A DNA stretch of 64,000 nt from Micromussa lordhowensis. Taxonomy: Eukaryota; Cnidaria; Anthozoa; Scleractinia; Lobophylliidae. A model generated the notes under the pieces. It worked only from the letters and a program-made list of their open reading frames with translations. It did not search any database and was not told where the DNA came from. Of the stretch, positions 46,701 through 52,975 are shown piece by piece. The position numbers were made by a program, and so were the translations under genes. Location of the stretch: assembly GCA_964020085.1 (NCBI GenBank), contig OZ026601.1, forward strand, positions 14,762,530 to 14,826,529, in the 5' to 3' direction. How positions within the stretch are numbered: the stretch's first letter is position 1; every line of letters starts with the position of its first letter.

Positions 46701-48534
46701 ACTTCCAGCAAGAACACTCTTAATATGTTTTTATTCTTGAAGAACATTTTTGTATTCACATCTTAAAACCCTGAAACGAAATATTGGCTAATCGTATGTA
46801 GTCATTCTTACTAACGTAAACAACTTCGACCGATGAACGGGGCCAAGGGTGAGAAGACACGCATCTATCAAGTCACGATTGGTTTGTGTCACGTGACAAC
46901 TGGTGACTTGTTGCGCAAGTAATGAATAGTGAGTCAATGATTTGTTTTTGTTTAGATGAAGGACTGTATCGATGCGAGGGAGTCGTCGATGGATGCACAT
47001 ATTACTTCACAACTCAAACAGAAGAAAACAGCGAACGTTTTGTTCTTTTTGTTCAGAAAGAAAAAGGTAACACTGCGGTTTGCTTATTCACGATCAATTG
47101 ATCTGTAACTAAGCACTATGCAATGCTAAATTTAGTCAACGTTTGATGTTCAACCAGTGTTAGAGTGAGCTACATGATATAAGAAGAAGAAACGTTAGGT
47201 ATTACCGGTTATTACTTTGCACAGATTGTTTTGTTTTGTTTTGTGGAGGCCGCGTGGCCGAGTGGCTTAGGGCGCTGGATTTGAAATCTGGAGGTCCCTG
47301 GTTCAAATCCTCCACCCTACCACTATCTGGATTTGTTCTCGGTAGTTCCGAGTTCAACTCCTCGACCGCGTTGTGTAAATAGCCAACTGGTCAGCCTCCC
47401 ACCAGTTGGGATTCTTAACAGTTTATGTTCTATTTGAAATATTTGTTTGTTTATTTATAGTGTCCCCAATTAGCACAACAGTGCTAAACACATACGACAC
47501 TTAAATAAAGTTATTATTATTATATTATTATTTATATTAGAGATCTGCTCCACCCCACACCTTTCCAAGAAATCTGATTTTCGGCCTATGTTCATAATTG
47601 CATAAATACATACAACCTTCATTTATACACGATTACATATCAAAGCCTTTAGCTTGTGGGTTCTTGTACTAACTAAACCAAACGATTACAAATAAAATAA
47701 AAAGGAAATGATCTACATTCAACTAGAAAGTTATACAACACTTGTCCAAAAAAATAAAATTCCCTAGTCCTTGATCGTTTGCGGAGCGAAAACGTCGAAA
47801 TTAAAGCCCTTAAAATTGTTTGCAAGATGTGTCACGTAGTTGTGTGCCTTGTTTAATTCCAACTGTTCTTGTTTCTTTGCTAATTTCAGTGAGTTGCCCT
47901 GAGGAAGCACCCATCATGTGGATTGTTGTGGGTGTGGTCGGTGGAATATTACTTCTTGGTCTTATTATTTTAGCACTCATCAAAGCCTTTTTCACCATGG
48001 TGGTATGTTGTCTCTTTTTGTAACAGAGTTTCTTCCAATCGTCCCGATTATGTCGTCGTTTTTGTGTAAACTGTTTTTAATATTCTCTTTAATTTAAGGA
48101 AATTGTGTTTTAAATTTATTTATTTCAGGATCGCATTGAATACCAAAAGTTTGAACGAGAACGGATGCACTCCCGGTGGACCAAGGTAAATGTCATAAAT
48201 TAATGCTTTACATTTGAAATGTCTAAGGGAAAAACCAAAGTAAAAAAAAAAGATTTTCTAGTGGTACTTCTTTACTCTTCCACTTTTGAAATGCTGACGA
48301 GTTAAATCAAAACGTATGAACGCTAAGTAGACACATGTCTCTCAAATAATGATATTCATTACCTTCTGCAGTAATCTTCGTTCTTTCTACCATCATTTCC
48401 TGCGGGCAATTGGTTCTTTTGATTCGTTTCTTATGTAATGCGATGTTGGTTCTTGTTTTCAGGAAAAAAATCCCCTTTATCAAGCTGCCAAAACTACCTT
48501 TGAGAATCCAACATATGCTGGTGGAAGGCAGTAA
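19726..48534 (+). CDS. Integrin beta subunit, complete, 27 coding exons
   Basis: Exons: 19726-19792, 25589-25665, 26661-26762, 27144-27207, 31999-32130, 34628-34715, 34957-35059, 36773-36862, 37110-37196, 37605-37694, 38637-38732, 40029-40124, 41129-41202, 41480-41537, 41620-41684, 41839-41926, 42092-42165, 43767-43832, 44204-44279, 45048-45129, 45589-45716, 45827-45934, 46448-46598, 46956-47066, 47890-48002, 48129-48185, 48463-48534. All introns are GT-AG; the joined length is 2,415 nt, 804 residues plus stop. Residues 1-20 are a signal peptide; the PSI domain starts in exon 2 ([19 protein letters not shown]). The beta-I domain (about 105-360) has MIDAS D128-M-S130-Y-S132, a Cys-bounded specificity loop and [11 protein letters not shown]. 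Cys-rich I-EGF repeats ([29 protein letters not shown]) lie at about 445-650, then the beta-tail. A membrane helix at about 733-757 is followed by [13 protein letters not shown] and NPLY (784-787) and NPTY (796-799), the talin/kindlin-type sites. It would pair with an alpha subunit as a matrix receptor. Boundaries were placed by frame and splice motif without transcript data. Confidence 0.95.
19838..20144. mobile_element. MITE with ~22-bp TIRs in integrin intron 1
   Basis: Left end aatcataaaaattacaattt then cc, right end ggaaattgtaatttttatga then tt, flanked by tta/taa that extend the inverted repeat. The interior has two near-direct repeats of caatcacattcaaa/acttgtagtttaaat. Non-coding, about 305 bp. 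Confidence 0.75.
20150..20470. repeat. Two inverted-repeat pairs of related MITE type
   Basis: cagttcggtctgtaatcata (20169-20188) pairs with tatgattacagaccaaattg (from 20245), and atcacgtgggtgtccaatta (from 20367) pairs with taattggatacccacgtgat (ending 20443). Both pairs use the taattgg/acctgtaatt vocabulary of the element at 20590-20755. Probably two overlapping or nested copies; ends not resolved. Confidence 0.5.
20590..20755. mobile_element. Hairpin MITE, integrin intron 1
   Basis: The outer ends contain attaattggtaattgg and ctgattaattaattgg. Inner arms pair strongly: gtacaattcagggagtaatt with attactccctgaattgtac, and gctcgtaattttaaatcag with ctgattttgaaattact, around a loop ccttgcgcttcgcgctcg. 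Non-coding. Confidence 0.65.
21500..25168. mobile_element. 3.7-kb TIR element with AAACGG subterminal arrays
   Basis: The left end tgtgaccttccatgggaaaa (from 21500) then cgtacactaacgcttt is the near-exact inverse of the right end (aaagcgttagtgtccgtttt then cccaaagaaggtcaca, ending 25168). TA lies immediately outside both ends (21498-21499, 25169-25170). Inside each end is an array of irregularly spaced AAACGG/CCGTTT motifs: at least 12 in 21530-22060 and at least 7 in 24880-25135. The unique interior shows no intact transposase; the Penelope fragment at about 22430-23990 lies within it. It occupies integrin intron 1. A TA duplication and long TIRs suggest a non-autonomous cut-and-paste element; the superfamily is unassigned. 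Confidence 0.8.
22430..23990 (+). mobile_element. Penelope-like element, 5'-truncated and frameshifted (RT + GIY-YIG)
   Basis: A first frame (to the stop near 22628) gives [18 protein letters not shown] and [13 protein letters not shown]; the frame then shifts at the run of Ts at 22617-22623 into one open to the stop at 23808. That frame continues with [34 protein letters not shown], the catalytic [12 protein letters not shown], and [10 protein letters not shown]. Near the end [20 protein letters not shown] and [16 protein letters not shown] are a GIY-YIG-type nuclease domain. This RT plus C-terminal GIY-YIG order is diagnostic of Penelope-like elements. The RT N-terminus is missing. The tail includes ttgataatgacgttagctta then acgtcgaaacg near 23883, resembling the hammerhead-like tails of this class. 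The copy is dead: truncated plus a one-base shift. Confidence 0.9.
25938..26166 (-). mobile_element. Short retroposed insertion with 13-bp target duplication, integrin intron 2
   Basis: The 13-bp sequence ggcttctgataag stands on both sides (25925-25937 and 26167-26179). The enclosed 229 bp starts with a T-rich run (attttttttattttt), as expected of a poly-A tail in reverse. It contains cacaatacttacaatac and acactacttaaactact motifs resembling those 3' of the LINE at 60850-61030. It is best read as a heavily 5'-truncated LINE-mobilised insertion on the minus strand. Confidence 0.7.
27480..28150 (+). mobile_element. Internal Penelope fragment, apparently identical to 22975-23645
   Basis: A 671-bp segment corresponds base for base (constant offset 4505) to 22975-23645 of the intron-1 Penelope copy. 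It runs from the middle of the RT domain (after the YADD motif) into the GIY-YIG domain. No substitution or indel was seen on comparing lines and translated frames. Both ends are abrupt: no 5' part, no 3' tail. The 8-mer atataaaa occurs at both borders (27473-27480 and 28150-28157). It lies in integrin intron 4 in the same orientation as the gene. Confidence 0.92.
28208..28325. repeat. Three-copy tandem repeat
   Basis: The unit gcctcgctttcagcggacca then c/gaatg(t/c)(t/a) ... gcactgtg occurs three times (starting near 28203, 28253 and 28292) with spacing of about 40-50 bp. Non-coding, in integrin intron 4. Confidence 0.75.
28326..29601. other. Intron 4 of integrin beta, no feature recognised
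   Basis: No coding or repeat structure that I can support. A strong donor-like sequence, ttcaggtgagtgt, occurs at 29567-29579 just upstream of the next entry and could belong to the foreign gene fragment there. Confidence 0.3.
29602..30051 (+). pseudogene. Mutator-like transposase N-terminal fragment
   Basis: Open frame from the first ATG at 29602 (the frame is open from 29575, but no earlier ATG exists) to a stop at 30049-30051, 149 codons. It contains [20 protein letters not shown] and [16 protein letters not shown], a CxxC ... LG(S/A) ... CQN..CPS arrangement. I associate this with the Mutator-like transposase domain of many cnidarian proteins, where the same region precedes FP/TS-rich text and a GxxGxGH stretch that is absent here. 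The frame stops before any catalytic region, so this is one exon or fragment of a transposase gene inside integrin intron 4. Family assignment is from memory. Confidence 0.5.
30052..31998. other. Rest of integrin intron 4
   Basis: AT-rich intronic sequence with only short chance open frames; no element ends or coding regions recognised. Confidence 0.4.
32851..33504. mobile_element. TTAA-flanked MITE, integrin intron 5
   Basis: TTAA stands at both borders (32851-32854 and 33501-33504). Inside, ggtaattccttag at the left matches caagggaattacc at the right as an inverted repeat of about 13 bp. Two related inner segments (gagcacggtgacccc near 33005, caagcacggtgacccc near 33389; aaaagtttgatagtagaac near 33080 and 33466) indicate an internal duplication. 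TTAA duplication is the hallmark of piggyBac-type insertion; no transposase is present. Confidence 0.7.
35230..35667. mobile_element. 438-bp TIR element with 9-bp target duplication, integrin intron 7
   Basis: The 18-bp end taccctggtcccagaggc at 35230 is the exact reverse complement of gcctctgggaccagggta ending at 35667. The 9-mer attcagagc directly abuts both ends (35221-35229 and 35668-35676). Inner repeats of agaggctttctttt and gcgctgag/ctcagcgct give extra pairing. A 9-bp duplication is typical of Mutator-type (MULE) insertion. Non-autonomous. Confidence 0.88.
38472..38590 (-). repeat. Penelope-type 3'-end relic with hammerhead-like motif
   Basis: On the minus strand: ctccgaagaagggctaacgc, ttgaaatgtcagcttctgaa, then tctttacggtggccaattca and gttgataaaaccaaat. 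It shares the latter parts with 8875-8957. The order NGA.GA - stem - GAAA - (T)GTC resembles a type of self-cleaving hammerhead ribozyme found at Penelope termini. The first core box here reads CCGAAGA rather than CUGANGA, so it is probably decayed. Confidence 0.45.
39120..39217. repeat. Long hairpin palindrome, integrin intron 11
   Basis: Arms of about 42 bp: aataatttcacgcgcgtttt, gtcaaaattcggataatttc then cc pair with gggaaattatccgaattttg then acaaaacgcaagtgaaatta. The loop is ctcgcctaaaggctc, itself partly self-complementary. Two or three mismatches only. Confidence 0.85.
39255..39804 (-). mobile_element. TIR element carrying a Crypton-like coding remnant
   Basis: The ends tatcgtgggtgacaaattac (left) and gtaatttgtcacccatgata (right) are inverted repeats of about 21 bp with one mismatch. 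Inside, on the minus strand, 39685-39458 encodes a 75-residue frame listed separately. An inner palindrome tttcacatgtgaaat is at 39733-39747. The element abuts the hairpin at 39120-39217, which may belong to it. Confidence 0.65.
39458..39685 (-). CDS. Crypton/ZMYM-type N-terminal domain fragment
   Basis: 75 codons beginning [20 protein letters not shown] and including [15 protein letters not shown], then [20 protein letters not shown] and a terminal GTD. The pattern (N-W/A)xxxFxxW ... L..VL.RFY...+K.DG matches, as I recall, the N-terminal DNA-binding-like domain that precedes the tyrosine recombinase in Cryptons and in the related ZMYM/QRICH-type host proteins. No recombinase domain follows. 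It may be a truncated remnant or a minimal protein of a non-autonomous element. Confidence 0.5.
   Translation of the reverse strand: MASRFKKVTNDEVTELKEAAENLNTRKSTTNWVRVFDNWCDENSLEKNLEMIPPEQLDKVLERFYTSVCKQDGTD
40605..40910. repeat. Interspersed repeat with 'tcatggaatt' motifs
   Basis: Contains caggtcatgaaaaacctgg, gacctggaaagtcatggaat and ctgaagggtcatggaatttt. Repeats with this text are widespread in animal genomes in my recollection. Ends not resolved. Confidence 0.35.
42690..43560. repeat. AAGCGGAC-type repeat, split by a MITE
   Basis: Motifs ctaagcggacctc, attaagtggacacc, gttaagcggacgc, gcaataagcggacac, gcattaagcgaacac and the inverse gtgtccgcttaatgcagg recur through the stretch. The MITE at 42839-43267 interrupts it. 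The final inverse copy (gtgtccgcttaatgcagg, near 43526) suggests inverted-repeat ends. Integrin intron 17. Confidence 0.55.
42839..43267. mobile_element. GTCCACAC-ended MITE nested in the AAGCGGAC repeat
   Basis: The left end ggccctgtccacacta and right end tagtgtggacgatagcc form an imperfect inverted repeat. Inner text repeats cgttttcaaacg, gcgttttcgattgg and aaaacgcattt. The DNA on either side reads as one AAGCGGAC repeat once this unit is removed. The end style resembles hAT-type MITEs, but I see no clear 8-bp duplication. Confidence 0.6.
43560..43690 (-). repeat. Partial copy of the tRNA-like fold-back family
   Basis: Reads gatgatcatcgcagttatac, aagccagaaaaaaattcagg then cctgaacgggatttgaaccc. 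Reversed, this is the T-arm/B box and the right arm of the element at 17097-17349. The tgatctttcaaatattcact segment also matches (inverted) text just left of the first copy (17057-17070). Only the 3' third of the tRNA-like part survives. Confidence 0.6.
44403..44800. repeat. Element with repeated AGTTGTCGACAACT palindromes
   Basis: At least six whole or half copies of the 14-mer agttgtcgacaact occur (44429-44442, then half-sites near 44451, 44468, 44643, and again 44699-44757 and about 44770). They include the 54-bp palindrome listed separately. The text between copies is unremarkable. Probably a non-autonomous transposon; ends not defined. Integrin intron 19. Confidence 0.6.
44699..44752. 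repeat. Perfect 54-bp palindrome
   Basis: From gtcgacaactaagcagtttc through a centre ttttcgaaaa to gaaactgcttagttgtcgac with no mismatch and no spacer. Confidence 0.95.
45275..45562 (+). repeat. ATTAGATTA-family repeat, diverged copy
   Basis: Starts ctgtgttctattggaaatct gcgaatctgattcg and ends tcctagtctaattgttaaat then agaac. It retains the hairpin (gagcgatagtgaactcggc with gactattcgctcat) and the same terminal TTCTAT/ATAGAA motifs as copy 1. Integrin intron 20. Confidence 0.6.
47246..47525 (+). mobile_element. tRNA-derived SINE, integrin intron 24
   Basis: The head ggccgcgtggccgagtggct, tagggcgctggatttgaaat then ctgg, and the B box ggttcaaatcc look like a tRNA of the Ser/Leu class with loop tttgaaa (anticodon position TGA, Ser) but without the long variable arm. 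It is followed by a tRNA-unrelated body with gccaactggtcagcctccca and ccagttgggattcttaa, and a tail of attaaagttattattatta type. A and B boxes plus body plus simple tail define a SINE. It lies in the sense direction of the integrin gene. Confidence 0.8.
47755..47800 (+). repeat. Retroelement 3'-end-like motif
   Basis: ccttgatcgtttgcggagcg then aaaacgtcgaaattaaag: a short stem (cgttt..aaacg) followed by tcgaaat, similar in layout to the hammerhead-like tails near 23883 and 50761. No coding part upstream. Confidence 0.3.
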
Positions 48535-49060
48535 CGTGTTCAGTCAGTGGAACGTTTCATGGACTTCCTAAGATTAAATAATATTCTTGTTATTTTAAAA
48601 ACCGTCCGAGTAATTCATCAATGATTGCTTTGAACATTTCAAAAGAGTTGCTTTTGTCTTTAGTCCATGAATGCGTCACGAAAAGCAACAGTCAAACGGC
48701 TGCTACGTCATCAAACACAAGTCACGTTTTTGAATTGTTGAAGTTATAGATTAGGGTTTTTTAGTGGCCCCTGACTTAGCCGTTTTTCCTGTTAAAGTTA
48801 TCGCTCAAGAAGATAGTAGACTGCCTGCTAGTCGGCGCTAAACTAATTTTGTCGCGTGATACTAGTTATAAATATTGTAAGAAGCAATATATTTTTATGT
48901 ACTAACACACATGAGAACAATTCATAATCCGTGTTGATCAACATGTGACCTGTTGAGCTTACAGCTGTCAATAACTTATCCTGTACATTTAGAGTTACAG
49001 TGTAAATGTTTAATTACACTAGCAAGTCATATCGTTATAAATAAATCACGGCTGACAGAT
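48535..49060 (+). other. 3' UTR region of integrin beta
   Basis: Follows the stop codon TAA at 48532-48534. An AATAAA hexamer at 49040-49045, in atcgttataaataaatcac, is the first good polyadenylation signal. The length of the UTR is inferred only from that hexamer. Confidence 0.5.
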
Positions 49061-50330
49061 TTCCTAAACTTTAATGTCTTTTTTCAGTTCTATAAAGTAT
49101 TTTCAAATTCCTAGAGCCCAGTGTGGTGGAATAAGCCTTGAAACCTGTAAAAATGGTTCAAATATCTTGGAAAGGTAATTGGAATAGACCACGTGATGAT
49201 GGCGTCATTTGACCGTAACTACCAGAATCCTTCATTTTCTTTTCGCTATGAATTTCCTGATAAAGTGTACGAACGCTGTATGATAATTGGGCCATTTGTT
49301 ATTAAAACTCCAGTGTGGTTTAGAAATTTAAACAATGAAGTAAAAGCAATAATAAATTGTGGTGTAATGATGAAATCGAGCATTTGTGCGATTGGGTTTT
49401 GTCTTGACGCGTTATTTACGGAAATGCTCCTGCCGTCGGATACCTTCGTAAATTGCCCGATCATTTCTGGATATCTTAGTCTTTGTCCAAGACATTCGAA
49501 AAATATTGTTGTCTTTTGTTAGAGACAGTCACTACTGTAATAAATGCGTTGACTACGAACCAATCAGAATGGAGATACTTTGTCAGGCATGTGATAATAA
49601 GTTTTTTTTACTAATGTTAAAACTATTTTTTTAAGTGTCAAAATATTCTAATAAAGAGATTGCTGATATTTTTAATTTACTCTCTTCAATACGTCTGTTT
49701 TACACGAGCTCGCAGGAGCCTGATCAGCCTGGCATGTACAATAGGCCAGCAATAATTCGGGACAGCGGGGGATTGGAATAGTGTATGTGCAAAAGGCGAA
49801 ATACGTCACGTACTATATAATATTGTACATTGAGCACTAAATGGCGAGGGTAACTGTTAGTTTTGTTTCCCCGAGACCCTCAACATTGTAGTCGAGGGGA
49901 AACAAAACTCACTGATTCCCGTAGGGAGACTGTTTTGTTATACCTCCCAACTCAAAAAAAATTAAAAAAAAATATTCGCTTGACGCCAGCTGGCAGAACA
50001 AATTTTCCGCGGTTTTAACCCTTTTTACTCCCGAAGGTGAACAGGAAGTTAGTACATTTAGTGATAACTGAAACAGGTCTTGCATTCCATGTGCATCTCA
50101 AAAAAGGAATTGGAAACTTGTTGAGGTGGTCAACCATGTCTTAGATAGGGTGGGGTCACAAGTTTTTGACTTCAATGAGTAAATCTCTACAAGAAAATTA
50201 TCATGGAAAAAATTCATAGAGATCTTTGAAATATTCACAAAATGTATGATGTGTGGCAGTTGGCTTTCTCAGGGACCTGATCACGTGCGAGTCGAAAGTA
50301 TTTGAGTTGGGAGGAATAACAACCAACCAA
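49061..50330. other. Intergenic region 3' of integrin beta
   Basis: No supportable gene. A 109-codon open frame at 49193-49522 has no recognisable domain. A small inverted pair (gggaaacaaaactcactgat near 49898 with gttagttttgtttccc near 49857) marks a minor hairpin. Confidence 0.35.
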
Positions 50331-50815
50331 CATTACATCGGGAGCACTACACGCTTTATCCACGATCGAACAATGATAACTCCTCCGTGAAGAAACACCT
50401 CTCTAAGTGCCAAAACAATGTCTACAAAGGCATCGAAATCAAGAGTATTGTACTAGAAAACGACCCCGCAAATCTACGCCTGTTCGAAGCGTTTTACATA
50501 CGAAAGTACAAACCTACCATCAACTCCCGAGAGGAATGCAGAGAATTCGCGGACCTTTTATTCTAAAATTACCTAGCATATCTAGAACCTTCTTTTTTTT
50601 CTTGTTTTGACACTCGTTCATTAGATCACATCACTCGTTTTTATTCATATTTATACCTCATTATTCATCTCAGGCATTTTACCCCCACATTCCTTCGCTT
50701 TTCACACATTTTTTTTTTTTACATCTGTATAAGCCCTACGCGGAATATTTTTTCTTATCCCCGATGATGCCGTAGATCGGCGAAAGCTTGGATTTTAAAC
50801 GTTTTTAACGATTTT
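50331..50815 (+). mobile_element. Second Penelope-type element, GIY-YIG end only
   Basis: 50331-50369 encodes HYIGSTTRFIHDR (the GIY-YIG core start). After a small deletion and frameshift, the frame to the stop at 50564-50566 encodes SSVKKHLSKCQNNVYKG, IVLENDPANLRLFEAFYIRK and YKPTINSREECREFADLLF. This is the C-terminal nuclease part of a Penelope-like element of a different lineage from the 22430-23990 copy. The 3' tail (50567-50815) contains ccgatgatgccgtagatcgg then cgaaagcttgg at 50761, a hammerhead-like layout. Confidence 0.8.
50761..50790 (+). ncRNA. Hammerhead-ribozyme-like motif (degenerate)
   Basis: CCGATGA (50761-50767; canonical core is CUGANGA, one change) is followed by a short stem tgccg/cggc and then GAAA (50782-50785). 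The flanking stems I and III are not convincing. Placed at a Penelope 3' tail, where such ribozymes are known. Probably decayed. Confidence 0.35.
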
Positions 50816-51174
50816 AACATCAATTTCACAGTAGTGTAAGGCCTCAATTGAATCTTTAACTATTTCATTTAAAATGCTACTGAAGGACAACATCCAACGA
50901 TTGATAACAATTGTGTGTAGTGTTAATGTCCGTCTCTGACATGGTTTCTCGCATAGCGAGTTTTGATCCGGACTGTTTTTCATCTGTTCATTTTTTGTGC
51001 AAATCAAAGTTTCAGTCAAGTACTTAGAGGGATTTTTTTGTTAAATTGCTCGTTTTCTTTGCTTGCCAACATTAACTTTCTTAAAAAACAAACCCCGATC
51101 GTCTCCGTGTTACTGGAAAACGCTGCCATTCGAAAGCGAAGAATATTTAAACCACGTTGCGCCGCAAAATATAA

Positions 51175-51800
51175 GAACGGATGCGAATTCTAACAACTTT
51201 TTGGCGCGAAATGTAACATTAAAATATAACATCTCGGACGCAAAATGGAACAATTTCTTGAACGTGATTTGTAAGTGTTTAACGCCAAATGTAATAACGT
51301 CTTTAACGTGAAACGGGTAACAAACCCAAAATAAAACAACCTTTTCGATAGGAAACTAACAGTAAAATGTTAGTAACATTGCTATCCTGCTGTTGACTAA
51401 CTTGCCTTTGTCTTGTTGTGCATGTTTGTTGTTGATGTTTGTTTAAGGATGACAAACACGCAGACATTTTGTTGTAGATTTTTGTTGTACAAGTTCACAA
51501 GGTAACTCTATAACCTTTCAGTTTAACAATAAGAAAACTTGGATCTGGTAAGTTAACCGGCAAGCACTGATTATTTCATCCACAGGAGTTGCTAATGATA
51601 TTTGCATTTCTATTGAGAAAATAAAGATGTTGTGGTTTGCAAGAATGCTAAAGCGTCAGAGTTATTACATTTCACGTTAAAGAATTGTTAGATTTTGTGT
51701 CAAAATTGATACATTAGGGGTTAATATTACATTTTGCGACAAAAGTTGTTACATTTCGTATTTATGTTATATATTGCGTTAATTGTTGCATTTTATGGAG
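51175..51800. repeat. Element with TGTTACATTTTGCG arrays, copy 2
   Basis: The left part carries ggcgcgaaatgtaacatta, cgcaaaatggaacaattt and cgccaaatgtaataacg. The right part carries ttattacatttcacgtta, ttacattttgcgacaaaag and gttacatttcg in the opposite sense. Same plan as 3437-4105; interiors differ. Confidence 0.5.
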
Positions 51801-52975
51801 TTTTTTCTTTGATATCGTACATCACGTTCACCAAGTGTTCAATAACAGACGGCACAGTTAGGCGAAATGTTTTCCCCACTCCTGATGGGTTTAATCCGCT
51901 TTCCCTTCCCGGAGGGGGGACACCTCTTCCTATAGCCAACAAATAGCTAACAAATACATAAATAGTAATCATGACACGAAAGCGAACTACGTAAAAGAAA
52001 ATTTTGAACTTTTCTCCAGAGTTCTTTTCGAACTACTGGTAAATGATTCTATAAGGATCCATATGCGGAATATAAAAAAAATGAGAAAATGTGTATTTCC
52101 GCATAATTCAAGTTTCACGCTCCGCTTTTAGTACGCGCTTTCTTACAGAGTGTTTTCTAAAATATATTATTAATATAACCACCAGTAAGTATTCCGAGAA
52201 AATCATTCAAACGAATTGACGTAATTAATTCCTTTTTTCTCTGTGATAATAAAGCCAAATTCAAACATATTAGCTCTAGTAAAACGCCTTTTCAATTTCT
52301 ATTCAGTTTTTTTGGTATCCCTGTTTGTTTTCTGTTGAGGCTGACACAGACTGTCTCAGGCACGAAAACATTTGAAGAGAAACCGCAAAACCACCGATTC
52401 AAAGTGGTAACTGTTTCTTTCAATCATGTGAACTTGACAATAACATATGACCCCATTGTGAGATTTGAGCGTGTTTTTTAGTGTTTGCATTTCCGCTTGG
52501 TCAGCAACAAGACAATGTTTTGACAGAATAACATTAGCGAGATCAGAAATCCTCGACTGATTCTGTCGTTAGCTTTACATTAATAATTCATTGAAATAAG
52601 GCAATAAATAATGCCTTAAAAGTTGTCATTATTATCAGCGTTAATCACACGCGTTGCAAACCGCCACACCAAGGAAATATTCATCAAGGTGTAGTGAGAT
52701 AGCAGCATGTTGTACACGATGGCGTGATTCAGTCGAGTACGCCACATAGTGTGGTACCTTACACTGACTATTCACGCACCTCAGTCTACTTGCCCTGGCC
52801 GGCAATAATAGGAAAACCGCAATATTCATGCAAATGTCAAATGTGCGCGTCAGACGCAGCTAAATAATAAAAAACGAAGAATGATTTCAAGCCAACAGGT
52901 GCATTTTTTCCGAGGTCAGTATCAAGGTACAATAAGGAGTGCTTCAGCTCCCCGGGCTTATAAGTGAAACTGAGG
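51801..52975. other. Region upstream of the RING-NHL gene
   Basis: No supportable gene or element. The promoter and 5' UTR of the downstream gene are expected in the right part; no TATA box or other motif stood out. Confidence 0.3.

Noticed and set aside
49193..49522. 109-codon open frame 3' of integrin
   Set aside because: No domain and no supporting context; may be repeat-derived.
52964..52975. Upstream extension of the RING-NHL frame
   Set aside because: The extension begins at GTG, which is not an expected nuclear start in an animal; the first ATG is at 52976.
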